IMG/VR virus record: IMGVR_UViG_3300022925_002660
Coordinates: 1 to 35,805 of that record
Source: a virus
Strand: one strand, 5' to 3'
DNA length: 35,805 nt
Positions within the stretch are counted from its first letter, which is position 1. Each line of letters begins with the position of its first letter. Made by a program: the position numbers and the translations under genes. A model generated the notes under the pieces. The model searched no databases, was not told the origin of the DNA, and saw only the letters and a program-made list of their open reading frames with translations. Positions 1 to 7,831 of this stretch are shown piece by piece.

Positions 1-1
1 T

Positions 2-754
2 GATCGTATCAAAAAATACTACAAAGATATTGACGCAAAGTATCCTGGTCACATTGAAAAAATTGTGCAAGCACTCAAAGACAGAAATGAAATACCAGAA
101 GCTAGTATGAACGAAGGTGAAGAAAAGCCTTACATCTGTGTACACGCTAAAAAAGGTAAACACGAATGCCGCGCTGAAAGTTCATATGCGGCAGCTAAAA
201 AAGCGGCAGCGCATTGGGGACTAAAAAGCACAGCAGGTATTGATGCACACCTGGCAATAGACGAATCTCAAGTTCCAGCAAGTAAGCCAAAAGTATCAGT
301 TAACGAAATGCAAGATGCACTAAAATTAAAAGATGCACCGTCAAATGAACATGTTGTAGCAAGTTATGTACAAACAATGATAGACGAGAGTCATAAAACT
401 TGGGACGATGTAATGGAACAGGTTGAATTTGTTTTAAGTCTTGTAAAAGAAGGCAAAACAATGGAAGCAGAAGATGTGTTTAACATTGTTAAAGTACAAC
501 ACATGCAAAACTATTTCGACTATAAAATGTCACTCAAAGAAAATCTTGATACACTGAGAAACATTGTAAAAGACAAAGCATACCAAACTGTAAAGTTTGA
601 GGACGGGTCAATGAAAGTTGATCTAACCACAGCAAGTATGTTCTTGCAAGTATTTGATGCACAAAAACCCGAAACACAAGAAAAGATACAAGCAAAAATT
701 AAAACCAAGCAAGGCTTCCTAGCAATGTTAGATTTAATTTACAGTAAAATGTAA
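2..754 (+). CDS. Conserved phage protein, 5' end outside window (partial)
   Basis: The reading frame is open from base 2 through the TAA at 754, so the gene begins before the window; the GTG at 65 is internal and not a believable start. The visible part has a short Cys/His/Lys block (YICVHAKKGKHEC) followed by an Ala/Lys-rich stretch ending KSTAGIDAHLA. I recognise this block from proteins of marine T4-like phages, but I know no function for it. The C-terminal half is mostly helical, with the Lys/Glu-rich pattern of a structural or scaffold-type protein, which is only an impression. The next gene follows after 9 bases with a GGAG ribosome site, so they are probably co-transcribed. Confidence 0.75.
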   Translation, partial: DRIKKYYKDIDAKYPGHIEKIVQALKDRNEIPEASMNEGEEKPYICVHAKKGKHECRAESSYAAAKKAAAHWGLKSTAGIDAHLAIDESQVPASKPKVSVNEMQDALKLKDAPSNEHVVASYVQTMIDESHKTWDDVMEQVEFVLSLVKEGKTMEAEDVFNIVKVQHMQNYFDYKMSLKENLDTLRNIVKDKAYQTVKFEDGSMKVDLTTASMFLQVFDAQKPETQEKIQAKIKTKQGFLAMLDLIYSKM

Positions 755-763
755 GGAGTAGAT

Positions 764-946
764 ATGAAATTCGATAAACTTAAAATTACTGAAGAAGAAT
801 TTGATCAGCTGGCAGAGAAAAAAGATGCTTGCTATCACAAAGTAAAAGCTCGCTACAAAGTATGGCCCAGTGCTTATGCTAGTGGCGCACTAGTTCAGTG
901 CCGTAAAAAAGGTGCTAAGAACTGGGGCAATTCAAAGAAGAAGTAA
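764..946 (+). CDS. Small basic protein, DUF5872-like
   Basis: This 60-residue protein has an acidic N-terminal helix and then a Cys/Lys/Arg-rich segment with the block YKVWPSAYASGALVQCRKKG. That block is a recurrent small domain of T4-like marine phages, which I recall as DUF5872; the family number is from memory. A GGAG Shine-Dalgarno sequence lies 7 bases before the ATG. The two cysteines and dense positive charge suggest nucleic-acid or metal binding, but no function is known to me. It lies between two genes that carry similar short basic Cys-containing blocks. Confidence 0.75.
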   Translation: MKFDKLKITEEEFDQLAEKKDACYHKVKARYKVWPSAYASGALVQCRKKGAKNWGNSKKK

Positions 947-947
947 C

Positions 948-1253
948 ATGCTTATTGAAGAAATCTTAGACGAAAACCTACGTGCTTGGTTTGGAAAAGG
1001 TAAAAAAGGCGGCGCTGGTGGCGGCGGCTGGGACCGTTACAATACCAAAGGCGAACGTATAGGCAAATGTGGCGATGCTAAAAAAGGCGAAGGCAAGCCC
1101 AAGTGTTTGTCAAAATCACGTGCCGCAAGTCTAAGAGCCAAAGGCGGCAAAAAAGCAATAGCGGCGGCTGTACGCAAAAAACGCAGAGAAGATCCCAACA
1201 AAAATCGTAGAGGAAAAGCTAAAAACGTTAGCAACACAACAAGGAAATCTTAG
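948..1253 (+). CDS. Small Gly/Lys-rich basic protein, DUF6321-like
   Basis: The start chosen is the ATG at 948, one base after the previous stop; an upstream in-frame ATG at 912 would add 12 residues that overlap the previous gene and look non-native. The 101-residue product is very basic, with a glycine-rich stretch (KKGGAGGGGWDRYNTKG), two cysteines and a Lys/Arg tail ending near RRGKAKNVSN. The pattern GERIGKC...KPKCLSKSRAASLRAKGG is one I recognise from cyanophage and pelagiphage proteins of unknown role (perhaps DUF6321). Its composition suggests nucleic-acid binding or packaging into virions, which is inference. Confidence 0.7.
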   Translation: MLIEEILDENLRAWFGKGKKGGAGGGGWDRYNTKGERIGKCGDAKKGEGKPKCLSKSRAASLRAKGGKKAIAAAVRKKRREDPNKNRRGKAKNVSNTTRKS

Positions 1254-1435
1254 TGCAAGGTGAACACAGAACATGTAAAAAGTGTGGACATAGATGTCAC
1301 TGTTACCAACCAACTTGCAATGATTGTATAAATGATGTGTGTACTGGATGCGATTGTGAACCCACTGTAGAACTTGGAACAGATGCTAGAAGTTGGCCTT
1401 GGCAAGACAGTGGATTAGACAGTAATTTTAGATGA
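1253..1435 (+). CDS. Cys-rich zinc-ribbon-like small protein
   Basis: The GTG start at 1253 shares its G with the TAG stop of the preceding gene, and the stop overlaps the next ATG, so it is translationally coupled on both sides. In 60 residues there are nine cysteines and two histidines in CxxC and CxC spacings (CKKCGHRCHC, CNDC, CTGCDC), which strongly suggests two small zinc-binding knuckles. No catalytic motif is visible. It could be an adaptor or nucleic-acid-binding peptide; there is no evidence for a specific function. Confidence 0.7.
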   Translation: MQGEHRTCKKCGHRCHCYQPTCNDCINDVCTGCDCEPTVELGTDARSWPWQDSGLDSNFR

Positions 1436-2031
1436 ACTTATGCACAGAAGAAATAGCATGGGCAACAACTGCTCCCGAGGATTTATGGATATTCGATAAA
1501 CTTATATTAGCAAGACATCTTGGTTATACTTGTGGACCTGTTGGAACACCTGTTGATAAAAGCGACTACTACATGGTACGCCCATGTGTAAACGCTATAG
1601 GACTTGGGCTAGGTGCTCAAAAACACTACATTAAAGATTTTACAGATCACTTAACACCTGGACATTTTTGGTGTGAAATATTTGAAGGTGATCATATTAG
1701 CGTAGATTATCTTAACGGCGAACAAGTACTAGCAGTACAAGGACATAAAAATCCTGCAACGTATACACAATGGGATCGTTGGGTAAAAGTAGATGTTCAA
1801 ATACCATTACCTAGTTGTTTAGATTATATCAAAAACAAATACGCTAAAATCAATGCTGAATTTATAGGCGGAAATCTAATAGAAATACACCTACGACACA
1901 ACCCAGACTTTCCTGCAGGACGCAATGAATACATACCAGTCTGGTATGGACAAGATGAAATACCGCCCAAAGGTTATGAATTCATTGAAGATCCAGACGT
2001 TCATGGGCGTATAGGCGCCTGGGTTCGATAA
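1432..2031 (+). CDS. Conserved phage protein, possible ATP-grasp-like fold
   Basis: A 199-residue protein overlapping the previous stop by 4 bases. Segments such as YYMVRPCVN, GLGLGAQKHY, PGHFWCEIFEGDHISVDY and EFIGGNLIEIHLR are typical of a conserved protein of marine T4-like phages. The order of a glycine-rich turn, a WCE block and a late E...IEIHLR...D segment resembles the metal- and nucleotide-binding end of ATP-grasp enzymes, but the match is weak and by eye. It lies just before the endolysin and its last bases contain a late-promoter-like motif. I do not know its function. Confidence 0.7.
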   Translation: MNLCTEEIAWATTAPEDLWIFDKLILARHLGYTCGPVGTPVDKSDYYMVRPCVNAIGLGLGAQKHYIKDFTDHLTPGHFWCEIFEGDHISVDYLNGEQVLAVQGHKNPATYTQWDRWVKVDVQIPLPSCLDYIKNKYAKINAEFIGGNLIEIHLRHNPDFPAGRNEYIPVWYGQDEIPPKGYEFIEDPDVHGRIGAWVR

Positions 2032-2034
2032 ATA
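2027..2034 (+). promoter_or_regulatory. Late-promoter-like motif GATAAATA
   Basis: GATAAATA differs in one base from the T4 late consensus TATAAATA, which is read by gp55/gp33 with the gp45 clamp. It ends 25 bases before the endolysin ATG, with a GGGAG ribosome site in between. Endolysins are late genes, so the position makes sense. A single 8-base AT-rich motif can occur by chance. Confidence 0.4.
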
Positions 2035-2059
2035 CCAATACAAAAAGGGAGTATTCATT

Positions 2060-2902
2060 ATGAGTACATTTGAATTTGAATTCACAGAAGATCAAGTACA
2101 AGAACTATTACACGGTAATAAAGAATATATCGAATGGTTCGAAGCAATGGAAGAAATACTTCCATATTACGAGATAAACACTGTTGATAGGGTTGCAGGT
2201 TTTATAGCACAATGCGCCCACGAAAGCAACAACTTCCGTGTTACAAAAGAAAACTTGAACTACAGTGCCAAAGGATTGAACGCTGTATTTCCCAAGTATT
2301 TTGTAAGAGCAGGAAGAAATGCTGACGACTATCACAGACAACCAGAAAAGATTGCAAACGTAGTATATGCAAACCGCATGGACAATGGCGATGAAGCTAG
2401 TGGCGACGGATGGCGCTTCCGCGGTAGAGGAGTTATTCAACTTACTGGTAGACACAACTATACAAAGTTTGGCGAAACACTAGGCTACACAGCAGAACAA
2501 GCAATTAAGTATCTCAAAACCAAAAAAGGCGCACTAGAAAGTGCATGTTGGTTCTGGAAAACAAATGGTCTAAACAAATGGGCTGACAAACAAGATGTTG
2601 TTGGTATGACCAAACGTATTAATGGCGGTACTATTGGATTAGCTGATCGTAAAAAACACTACAAGCATGCACTAGAAGTGTTAGGTGGTAACTGGTCACC
2701 TCCACCTTTTACTCATAGTACAGTGAAAAAGGGTAGCAAAGGTGAAACTGTTAAAGCAGTACAAGCCGCATTGGGTATAAAAGCAGATGGTGATTTTGGC
2801 CCAGGTACAGAAGCTGCGGTAATACAATGGCAAAAAAGCAGAGGCTTAGTGCCAGACGGTATTGTAGGTAAAGCAACTCTTGCCGCAATGGGAATCAAAT
2901 AA
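2060..2902 (+). CDS. GH19-like endolysin with C-terminal peptidoglycan-binding domain
   Basis: The 280-residue protein has a lysozyme/chitinase class I-like domain over about residues 1-205. H54-E55 in AQCAHESNNF supplies the likely general acid, a second conserved Glu lies at 64 (KENLNYSA), and the core has RGRGVIQLTGRHNY. Residues about 218-280 form a PG_binding_1 domain (GSKGETVKAVQAALGI...DGDFGPGTEAAVIQWQ...DGIVGKATL). It should cleave host peptidoglycan at lysis. There is no signal peptide, so it probably needs a holin; the small membrane proteins directly downstream are the natural candidates. A GGGAG site precedes the ATG. Confidence 0.92.
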   Translation: MSTFEFEFTEDQVQELLHGNKEYIEWFEAMEEILPYYEINTVDRVAGFIAQCAHESNNFRVTKENLNYSAKGLNAVFPKYFVRAGRNADDYHRQPEKIANVVYANRMDNGDEASGDGWRFRGRGVIQLTGRHNYTKFGETLGYTAEQAIKYLKTKKGALESACWFWKTNGLNKWADKQDVVGMTKRINGGTIGLADRKKHYKHALEVLGGNWSPPPFTHSTVKKGSKGETVKAVQAALGIKADGDFGPGTEAAVIQWQKSRGLVPDGIVGKATLAAMGIK

Positions 2903-3096
2903 TGTTAAGCAAACAATGTAAACTACACTTAGAAGAAGTAGGCGAAACAGGCTTGCAACATATGGCAGTAGCACTAAAAACCGCAGTTAAATTACAACTG
3001 TTAGTGCCTGCACTAATCATTCACAGTGTTGCACCTAGGTGCTTTACGCATACAGCAACCAACGTGATGAAAGATATTTTGGAGAAAAGAAAATGA
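2902..3096 (+). CDS. Small membrane-associated protein, DUF6356-like
   Basis: The ATG overlaps the endolysin stop (TAATG). The 64 residues begin with HLEEVGETGLQHM, followed by a hydrophobic segment (QLLVPALIIHSVAP) and end THTATNVMKDIL. This order (His/Glu-rich start, one hydrophobic helix, Pro/Thr block) matches a small family I recall as DUF6356, found in proteobacteria and their phages. One membrane-spanning or membrane-dipping helix is likely. Coupling to the endolysin makes a lysis or envelope role plausible, but that is inference from position. Confidence 0.7.
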   Translation: MLSKQCKLHLEEVGETGLQHMAVALKTAVKLQLLVPALIIHSVAPRCFTHTATNVMKDILEKRK

Positions 3097-3251
3097 ATTG
3101 GGTAAAAGAACGTATCGGTGAACGCACCACATGGGATGGTGGCGTGATGATCGCAATGGGACTGATTGCATTGTTTGCAACTAGCTTTATTAAACTTGCG
3201 GCAATTGCAGCAATTGCATATGGCGCATGGACTATCTGGAAAGCAGAATAA
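3093..3251 (+). CDS. Small membrane protein
   Basis: The start is the ATG at 3093, preceded by GGAGAAAAGAAA; a longer frame from 3039 lies inside the previous gene. The 52-residue product has a short polar head (MNWVKERIGERTTWDGG) and one or two hydrophobic helices (VMIAMGLIALFATSFIKLAAIAAIAYGAW). It overlaps the previous stop by 4 bases. It could be a holin-like or other envelope protein of the lysis cassette; no family is certain. Confidence 0.7.
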   Translation: MNWVKERIGERTTWDGGVMIAMGLIALFATSFIKLAAIAAIAYGAWTIWKAE

Positions 3252-3252
3252 T

Positions 3253-3528
3253 ATGTGGGAAATAATCGAACGCATGGCTAGCGATAGGCTTTGGATTTAT
3301 ACTGCTCTTGCTGGCAGTGTGTTTGGTGCAATATTTGTTGCATATATGACTAGTACACGTATTGGACTTTGGTTCTATGCCAAAGTTGATAACTGTGTAG
3401 ACTATTTGGTAGAGCGTTGGGGCTGGACATGGCTGCAACAACCAGAAGACGCATGGCGTCAACGCTATCCAAAGATTACAGCAAAAATAGATGAGCTCGA
3501 AGCACGATTGAAAAAGCTAGAGAAGTGA
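3253..3528 (+). CDS. Small membrane protein with C-terminal coiled coil
   Basis: ATG at 3253 lies just after the preceding stop at 3251, and the earlier in-frame ATG at 3166 is inside the previous gene. The product of 91 residues has one transmembrane helix (about residues 12-34, WIYTALAGSVFGAIFVAYM), a Trp-rich amphipathic middle (ERWGWTWLQQPEDAW) and a charged C-terminal heptad-like end (KIDELEARLKKLEK). The topology resembles phage spanin/holin accessory proteins, but no lipobox or signal cleavage site is visible, so the lysis role is positional inference. Confidence 0.65.
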   Translation: MWEIIERMASDRLWIYTALAGSVFGAIFVAYMTSTRIGLWFYAKVDNCVDYLVERWGWTWLQQPEDAWRQRYPKITAKIDELEARLKKLEK

Positions 3529-3529
3529 T

Positions 3530-3937
3530 ATGTTCTTTCTGTCAGACGAGAAACTGGCTGAAAGAGAACGTAAACGTCAAGAACGAGTGCGCAGACTAGG
3601 TCAGAAATTACGCAATTGGTGTAACATTGACAATATTGTAGATGCGTCAGTGGACTTGTTTCTAATATTGTTCGACGTGCTTAGTTCGCCTATACTAATT
3701 GTGATGCGACTAATACGTTACATAGTAGGCAAGTACATGCTAGACGGAGTTAGAAACAAAATAAAGCGAGTAGCTCATTGGACAGAAGGCAAACACATAA
3801 TAGTACAGATTGGAGTCTGGATTCTTATCGTGTGTGTAGCAGGTATTGTTCTTACATTTATGTGGTTGTTTGGCACAGCATTTGGCGAATTTATTATGGA
3901 AGAATGGGGGCACCAAGCATTAGACTTGGATGAGTAG
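3530..3937 (+). CDS. Membrane protein with two predicted helices
   Basis: A 135-residue protein starting 1 base after the previous stop. It begins with a very basic cytoplasmic-looking segment (AERERKRQERVRRLGQKL), then has hydrophobic stretches near residues 45-65 (LFLILFDVLSSPILIVMRLI) and 90-115 (IIVQIGVWILIVCVAGIVLT), and an acidic end. This positive-inside arrangement fits an inner-membrane protein. It is part of the post-endolysin membrane cassette and could be the holin, but the sequence does not prove it. Confidence 0.65.
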   Translation: MFFLSDEKLAERERKRQERVRRLGQKLRNWCNIDNIVDASVDLFLILFDVLSSPILIVMRLIRYIVGKYMLDGVRNKIKRVAHWTEGKHIIVQIGVWILIVCVAGIVLTFMWLFGTAFGEFIMEEWGHQALDLDE

Positions 3938-3947
3938 AGGAAAATAA

Positions 3948-4130
3948 ATGTGGGTACTGCTATGGATGGCGCTAACACCAGCACAAGATATAGAACACTT
4001 TCACATAGGTAACTTCGCAGACAAAGATGCATGTGTGTCTGCAATGAGCAAAGCAAGTGTACTAGTCACAGACAAAAACCAAAGCGTAAATTGTTTGTGG
4101 GTCGATATCAATAAACCTGTTGACAACTAA
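3948..4130 (+). CDS. Small protein with hydrophobic N-terminus
   Basis: A 60-residue protein with a short hydrophobic start (MWVLLWMALTPA), resembling a weak signal or anchor, then a soluble part with two cysteines (DACVSAMS, VNCLWVDI) that could form a disulfide. Its overall plan is like that of the 62-residue protein at 29256. The end of the gene contains the -35 box of the next promoter. Function unknown. Confidence 0.6.
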   Translation: MWVLLWMALTPAQDIEHFHIGNFADKDACVSAMSKASVLVTDKNQSVNCLWVDINKPVDN

Positions 4131-4148
4131 GTAATCTTATCATATTAT
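4120..4148 (+). promoter_or_regulatory. Sigma70-type promoter for the replication operon
   Basis: A perfect -35 TTGACA (4120-4125), a 17-base spacer and -10 TATTAT (4143-4148) sit at the end of the previous gene and in the gap before the dsbA-like gene. A strong AAAGGAGGT ribosome site follows. Transcription should begin about 4155 and run through DNA polymerase and the clamp. This is the classic early promoter form read by unmodified host RNA polymerase. Confidence 0.75.
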
Positions 4149-4173
4149 AAAGTAATAACTAAAGGAGGTACGC

Positions 4174-4434
4174 ATGCCCGTACGAAGTTTCAATGACACC
4201 GAGATCAAAAAACTAAAACAATTGATGTCTGAAGGCATCCAGGTCACAGGAGAGATAGAAACTCTCAGAGAAGGTCTCAAAGACACAGTAAAAGCCATTG
4301 CAGAAGAAATGGACATGAAGCCAGCTTCACTTAACAAAGCAATTCGTATTGCATATAAAAATGAATTTGCAAATGTTCAAGACAGCTTTAGTCAAGTTGA
4401 AGAGATTCTACAAGCAACAGGACGAGATGTTTAA
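4174..4434 (+). CDS. dsbA: DsbA-like double-stranded DNA-binding protein
   Basis: An 86-residue, highly charged, all-helical protein close in size to T4 DsbA (89 residues), which binds double-stranded DNA near late promoters and modulates late transcription. The pattern of charged helices ending in a KxxNKAIRIAYKNEF segment (MDMKPASLNKAIRIAYKNEFANVQD) fits the DsbA/gp-like family of marine T4 phages. A near-perfect ribosome site AAAGGAGGT precedes the ATG, predicting high expression. The stop overlaps the next ATG. The assignment is by overall pattern rather than a strong motif. Confidence 0.7.
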   Translation: MPVRSFNDTEIKKLKQLMSEGIQVTGEIETLREGLKDTVKAIAEEMDMKPASLNKAIRIAYKNEFANVQDSFSQVEEILQATGRDV

Positions 4435-5132
4435 TGCTGGATTTGCCAGTAATTGAAGTACAACACTATACTGACAAACTATTTAGAATTAGAACAGAAC
4501 GACCTCGCAGTTACAGATTTACTGCGGGGGAGTTTGTTATGATTGGTTTAGATGATGCACCTAGTAGAGCATACAGTATTACTAGTGGCCCATATGATGA
4601 CTATCTAGAGTTTTACAGTATTAAAGTACAAGACGGACCACTCACTAGTAAATTACAACACGTACAAGTAGGCGATACTATTCGTGTAGGTGAGAAGCCA
4701 ACAGGCACACTGATACTAGCAAACTTAGAACTAGGTGGACATTTAGTAATGATGGCAAGTGGTACAGGTATTGCACCGTTTATCAGCTTGTTGCGTGAGC
4801 CAGAAACATATGACTTGTTTGAAAATATCACTGTAACATGGACTACTAGACTGCATGCAGAACAAGATTGCTACAGAGACTTTCTCAACGAAATGCCCAT
4901 CGAGTATATCAGCACAGTTACACAAGAGCCAGCAGAGCTACATGGACGTATTCAAAAGTTTATGGCTGACGGAACTGTAAAGATTGACAATCCTACAGAA
5001 CAGCGTATAATGTTATGTGGAAGTGTAGCATTTAACAATGATTTAAAGGAACACTTTAATAGTCTCGGATTTAACGAGGGAAATAAACGTACACAAGGTA
5101 CGTTTGTGCAAGAAAGGGCTTTTGTAGGCTAA
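4434..5132 (+). CDS. Ferredoxin-NADP+ reductase-like flavoprotein
   Basis: The 232-residue protein has the two-domain FNR plan. The FAD domain carries RAYSIT (about residues 44-49) for FAD stacking; the NAD(P) domain has MASGTGIAPFISLL (from about 107) and LCGSVAFNND; the C-terminus ends VQERAFVG, as in bacterial Fpr-type reductases. It would move electrons between NADPH and a ferredoxin or flavodoxin. It lies between dsbA-like and DNA polymerase with overlapping start and stop. Likely electron users in the phage are the radical SAM enzyme QueE or ribonucleotide reduction; which one is not shown here. No ferredoxin gene is visible in the window. Confidence 0.88.
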   Translation: MLDLPVIEVQHYTDKLFRIRTERPRSYRFTAGEFVMIGLDDAPSRAYSITSGPYDDYLEFYSIKVQDGPLTSKLQHVQVGDTIRVGEKPTGTLILANLELGGHLVMMASGTGIAPFISLLREPETYDLFENITVTWTTRLHAEQDCYRDFLNEMPIEYISTVTQEPAELHGRIQKFMADGTVKIDNPTEQRIMLCGSVAFNNDLKEHFNSLGFNEGNKRTQGTFVQERAFVG

Positions 5133-7831
5133 TGTATGTAGACGCACTCATTGACAGAGACAAAGACATTATACACGTGGTTGAACGTGTAAACGGAAAA
5201 CGTGAGTTTAGAGAATATCCTGCACGGTATTTGTTTTACTACAAAGATACAAGAGGTAGTTATGAAAGTATCTTTGGTGACAAACTAAATCGTGTAGTAA
5301 CAACAAGCGGTAAACAATTTAAAAAAGAAAAGAAATTATATGGTGGACAAAAGCTGTTTGAAAGCGATGTCAATCCTGTATTTAGATGTCTAGCTGACAA
5401 TTACTTAGGAGCAGACACTCCCAAACTACAGCAAGCGTTTTTCGATATTGAGGTTGACTTCGATGAGAAAGTAGGATTTGCTCCTCCTGAAGATCCATTC
5501 AATGCTGTTACTGCTATTAGTGTACACTTGGATTGGTTTGGAAAAACAATCTGTTTGGTTAACAAACCCAAGACACTTACAAAAGCAGATGCACAAACTA
5601 TTGTAGATAGATTCCCTGATACTATACTGTGTGATACAGAAAGTGAACTGCTGGAAACATTCTTACAACTGATAGATGATGCTGATGTATTGAGTGGTTG
5701 GAACAGCGAAGGCTTTGATATTCCATACTTGGTAAATCGTATTGCAAGAACTATGGGCAAAGAACACACAAGACGTTTTTGTCTGTGGGGCAAATATCCC
5801 AAGAGACGTGAATATGAAAAGTATGGTAAGTTGCAAGAAACGTATGATACTATTGGTAGACTACACTTGGACTATATGCAATTGTATCAAAAGTATACAT
5901 ATCATGAAATGCACAGTTATAGTTTAGATGCAATTGGTGAATATGAATTAGGCGAACGTAAAACAGAATATCAAGGTACACTGGATCAGTTGTACAACAA
6001 TGACTTTGAAACGTTTATTGAGTACTCTAGACAAGACGTCGACTTGCTGGTACGTATGGATAAGAAGCTACAGTTTATTGACCTTGCAAACGTTATTGCA
6101 CATGACAACACAGTACTTGTGCAAACAACAATGGGTGCGGTTGCTGTAACAGATCAAGCTATTCTCAACGAAGCGCACAGTCGTGGACTTATTGTTCCAG
6201 ATAAAGTACATGACAAAACGCAAAAACATTATCCACAACAGTGTACAGCGGCAGGTGCATACGTTGCAACTCCTAAAAAAGGCTTTCATGAATGGATTGG
6301 TAGTATGGACTTGAACAGTCTGTATCCAAGTATTTTGCGTAGCTTGAACATGAGTACAGAAACTATTGTTGGTCAAATTAGACATACACTGACTGTGCCA
6401 ATGCTAGCAGAACACAAATGGGAAGTAGCAAAGGCATGGGAAGGTAAGTTTGCTTGTCCTGAGTATGAAAAAGTTATAGAGAAGAACGATGAAACATTGT
6501 TGTACATCGACTTTGAAAATGGAGAAGAATTGTCCGGGACAGGCGCTGAACTATATCAGATTATTTTTGAAAGTGGACAGCCTTGGGTACTTACTAGTAA
6601 TGGTACAATACTTGATCAAACCAAGAAAGGTATTATTCCAGGCTTACTAGAGCGTTGGTATGCTGAACGTAAAGTACTACAAAAGAACATGCGTGAGCAT
6701 CAAGCGGCAGGTGATATTGAAAAGACAGCATATTGGGATAAGCGACAGCTAGTTAAAAAGATTAACTTGAACAGTTTGTATGGTGCGTTACTTAATCCAG
6801 GCAGTAGATTCAATGATCCACGCATGGGGCAAAGTACAACACTAACTGGTAGATGTATTGCAAGGCACATGGGAGCCAAAGTAAACGAGTTGTTTACAGG
6901 AGAATACAATCATGTAGGTCCAGCAATTATATATGGCGATACAGACAGTGTGTACTTTAGTGCATATCCTATATTTAAAGAACAAATAGAAAATGGTGAA
7001 TTTGCTTGGGACAAAGACAAAGTTACAGAACTGTATGAAACTGTTTGCGAACAAGCCAATGAAACATTCCCTGACTATATGGCAACTGCACACAATGTAC
7101 TCAACAGAGAACAAGGTAAAATTATTGCGGCGGCACGTGAAGTTAGTGCAACTGCTGGCATATACATTACAAAGAAACGCTATGCAATCTTAGTGTATGA
7201 TAATGAAGGCCACAGAGAAGACAGCGATACAAAACCAGGCAAGATCAAAGCAATGGGATTAGATCTCAAACGCAGTGATACTCCTGCTTTTATGCAAGAC
7301 TTTCTCAGTGAACTACTGTTAAAAACACTAACAGGAAGCAAAGAAGAAGAAATCATTGAACGTATTATTGAGTTTCGCAGTGAGTTTAGAAACATGCCAG
7401 CATGGCTTAAAGGCACACCTAAACGTGTGAACAAACTTACACACTACTACAATAGTGAATATATGATTGATCCTAAAACAGGAGACGAAGTATACAAAGG
7501 TAAAAGTAACATGCCTGGACATGTGAGAGCGGCTATCAACTACAACAGAATGCGTAGAATGAATGGTGACCGTTACAGTATGGAAATTATGGATGGTATG
7601 AAGACCATTGTATGTAAACTAAAGGATAATCCGCTAGGACTTACTAGTATTGGTTATCCCACAGACGAAACACGCTTGCCCGAATGGTACAAAGAACTTC
7701 CGTTTGACAATGACACAATGGAAGAAGGTATTATTACCAAGAAAATAGAAAACTTGTTAGGTGTAATGAATTGGGACCTAGCTAAAGCAGAAGACAAAAC
7801 TACGTTTGATAGTTTATTTGACTGGGGCTAA
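5132..7831 (+). CDS. 43: DNA polymerase, family B (T4 gp43-like)
   Basis: At 899 residues it nearly equals T4 gp43 (898). The 3'-5' exonuclease has Exo I FFDIEVDF (D105, E107), Exo II SGWNSEGFDIPYL and Exo III YSRQDVDLL. The polymerase domain has motif A MDLNSLYPSI (about 391), motif B KKINLNSLYGAL (about 541) and motif C IYGDTDSVY (about 600). All catalytic aspartates are present, so it should be an active replicase with proofreading. The ATG overlaps the reductase stop (TAATG), and the stop overlaps the Smr start. It works with the clamp encoded two genes downstream. Confidence 0.98.
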   Translation: MYVDALIDRDKDIIHVVERVNGKREFREYPARYLFYYKDTRGSYESIFGDKLNRVVTTSGKQFKKEKKLYGGQKLFESDVNPVFRCLADNYLGADTPKLQQAFFDIEVDFDEKVGFAPPEDPFNAVTAISVHLDWFGKTICLVNKPKTLTKADAQTIVDRFPDTILCDTESELLETFLQLIDDADVLSGWNSEGFDIPYLVNRIARTMGKEHTRRFCLWGKYPKRREYEKYGKLQETYDTIGRLHLDYMQLYQKYTYHEMHSYSLDAIGEYELGERKTEYQGTLDQLYNNDFETFIEYSRQDVDLLVRMDKKLQFIDLANVIAHDNTVLVQTTMGAVAVTDQAILNEAHSRGLIVPDKVHDKTQKHYPQQCTAAGAYVATPKKGFHEWIGSMDLNSLYPSILRSLNMSTETIVGQIRHTLTVPMLAEHKWEVAKAWEGKFACPEYEKVIEKNDETLLYIDFENGEELSGTGAELYQIIFESGQPWVLTSNGTILDQTKKGIIPGLLERWYAERKVLQKNMREHQAAGDIEKTAYWDKRQLVKKINLNSLYGALLNPGSRFNDPRMGQSTTLTGRCIARHMGAKVNELFTGEYNHVGPAIIYGDTDSVYFSAYPIFKEQIENGEFAWDKDKVTELYETVCEQANETFPDYMATAHNVLNREQGKIIAAAREVSATAGIYITKKRYAILVYDNEGHREDSDTKPGKIKAMGLDLKRSDTPAFMQDFLSELLLKTLTGSKEEEIIERIIEFRSEFRNMPAWLKGTPKRVNKLTHYYNSEYMIDPKTGDEVYKGKSNMPGHVRAAINYNRMRRMNGDRYSMEIMDGMKTIVCKLKDNPLGLTSIGYPTDETRLPEWYKELPFDNDTMEEGIITKKIENLLGVMNWDLAKAEDKTTFDSLFDWG

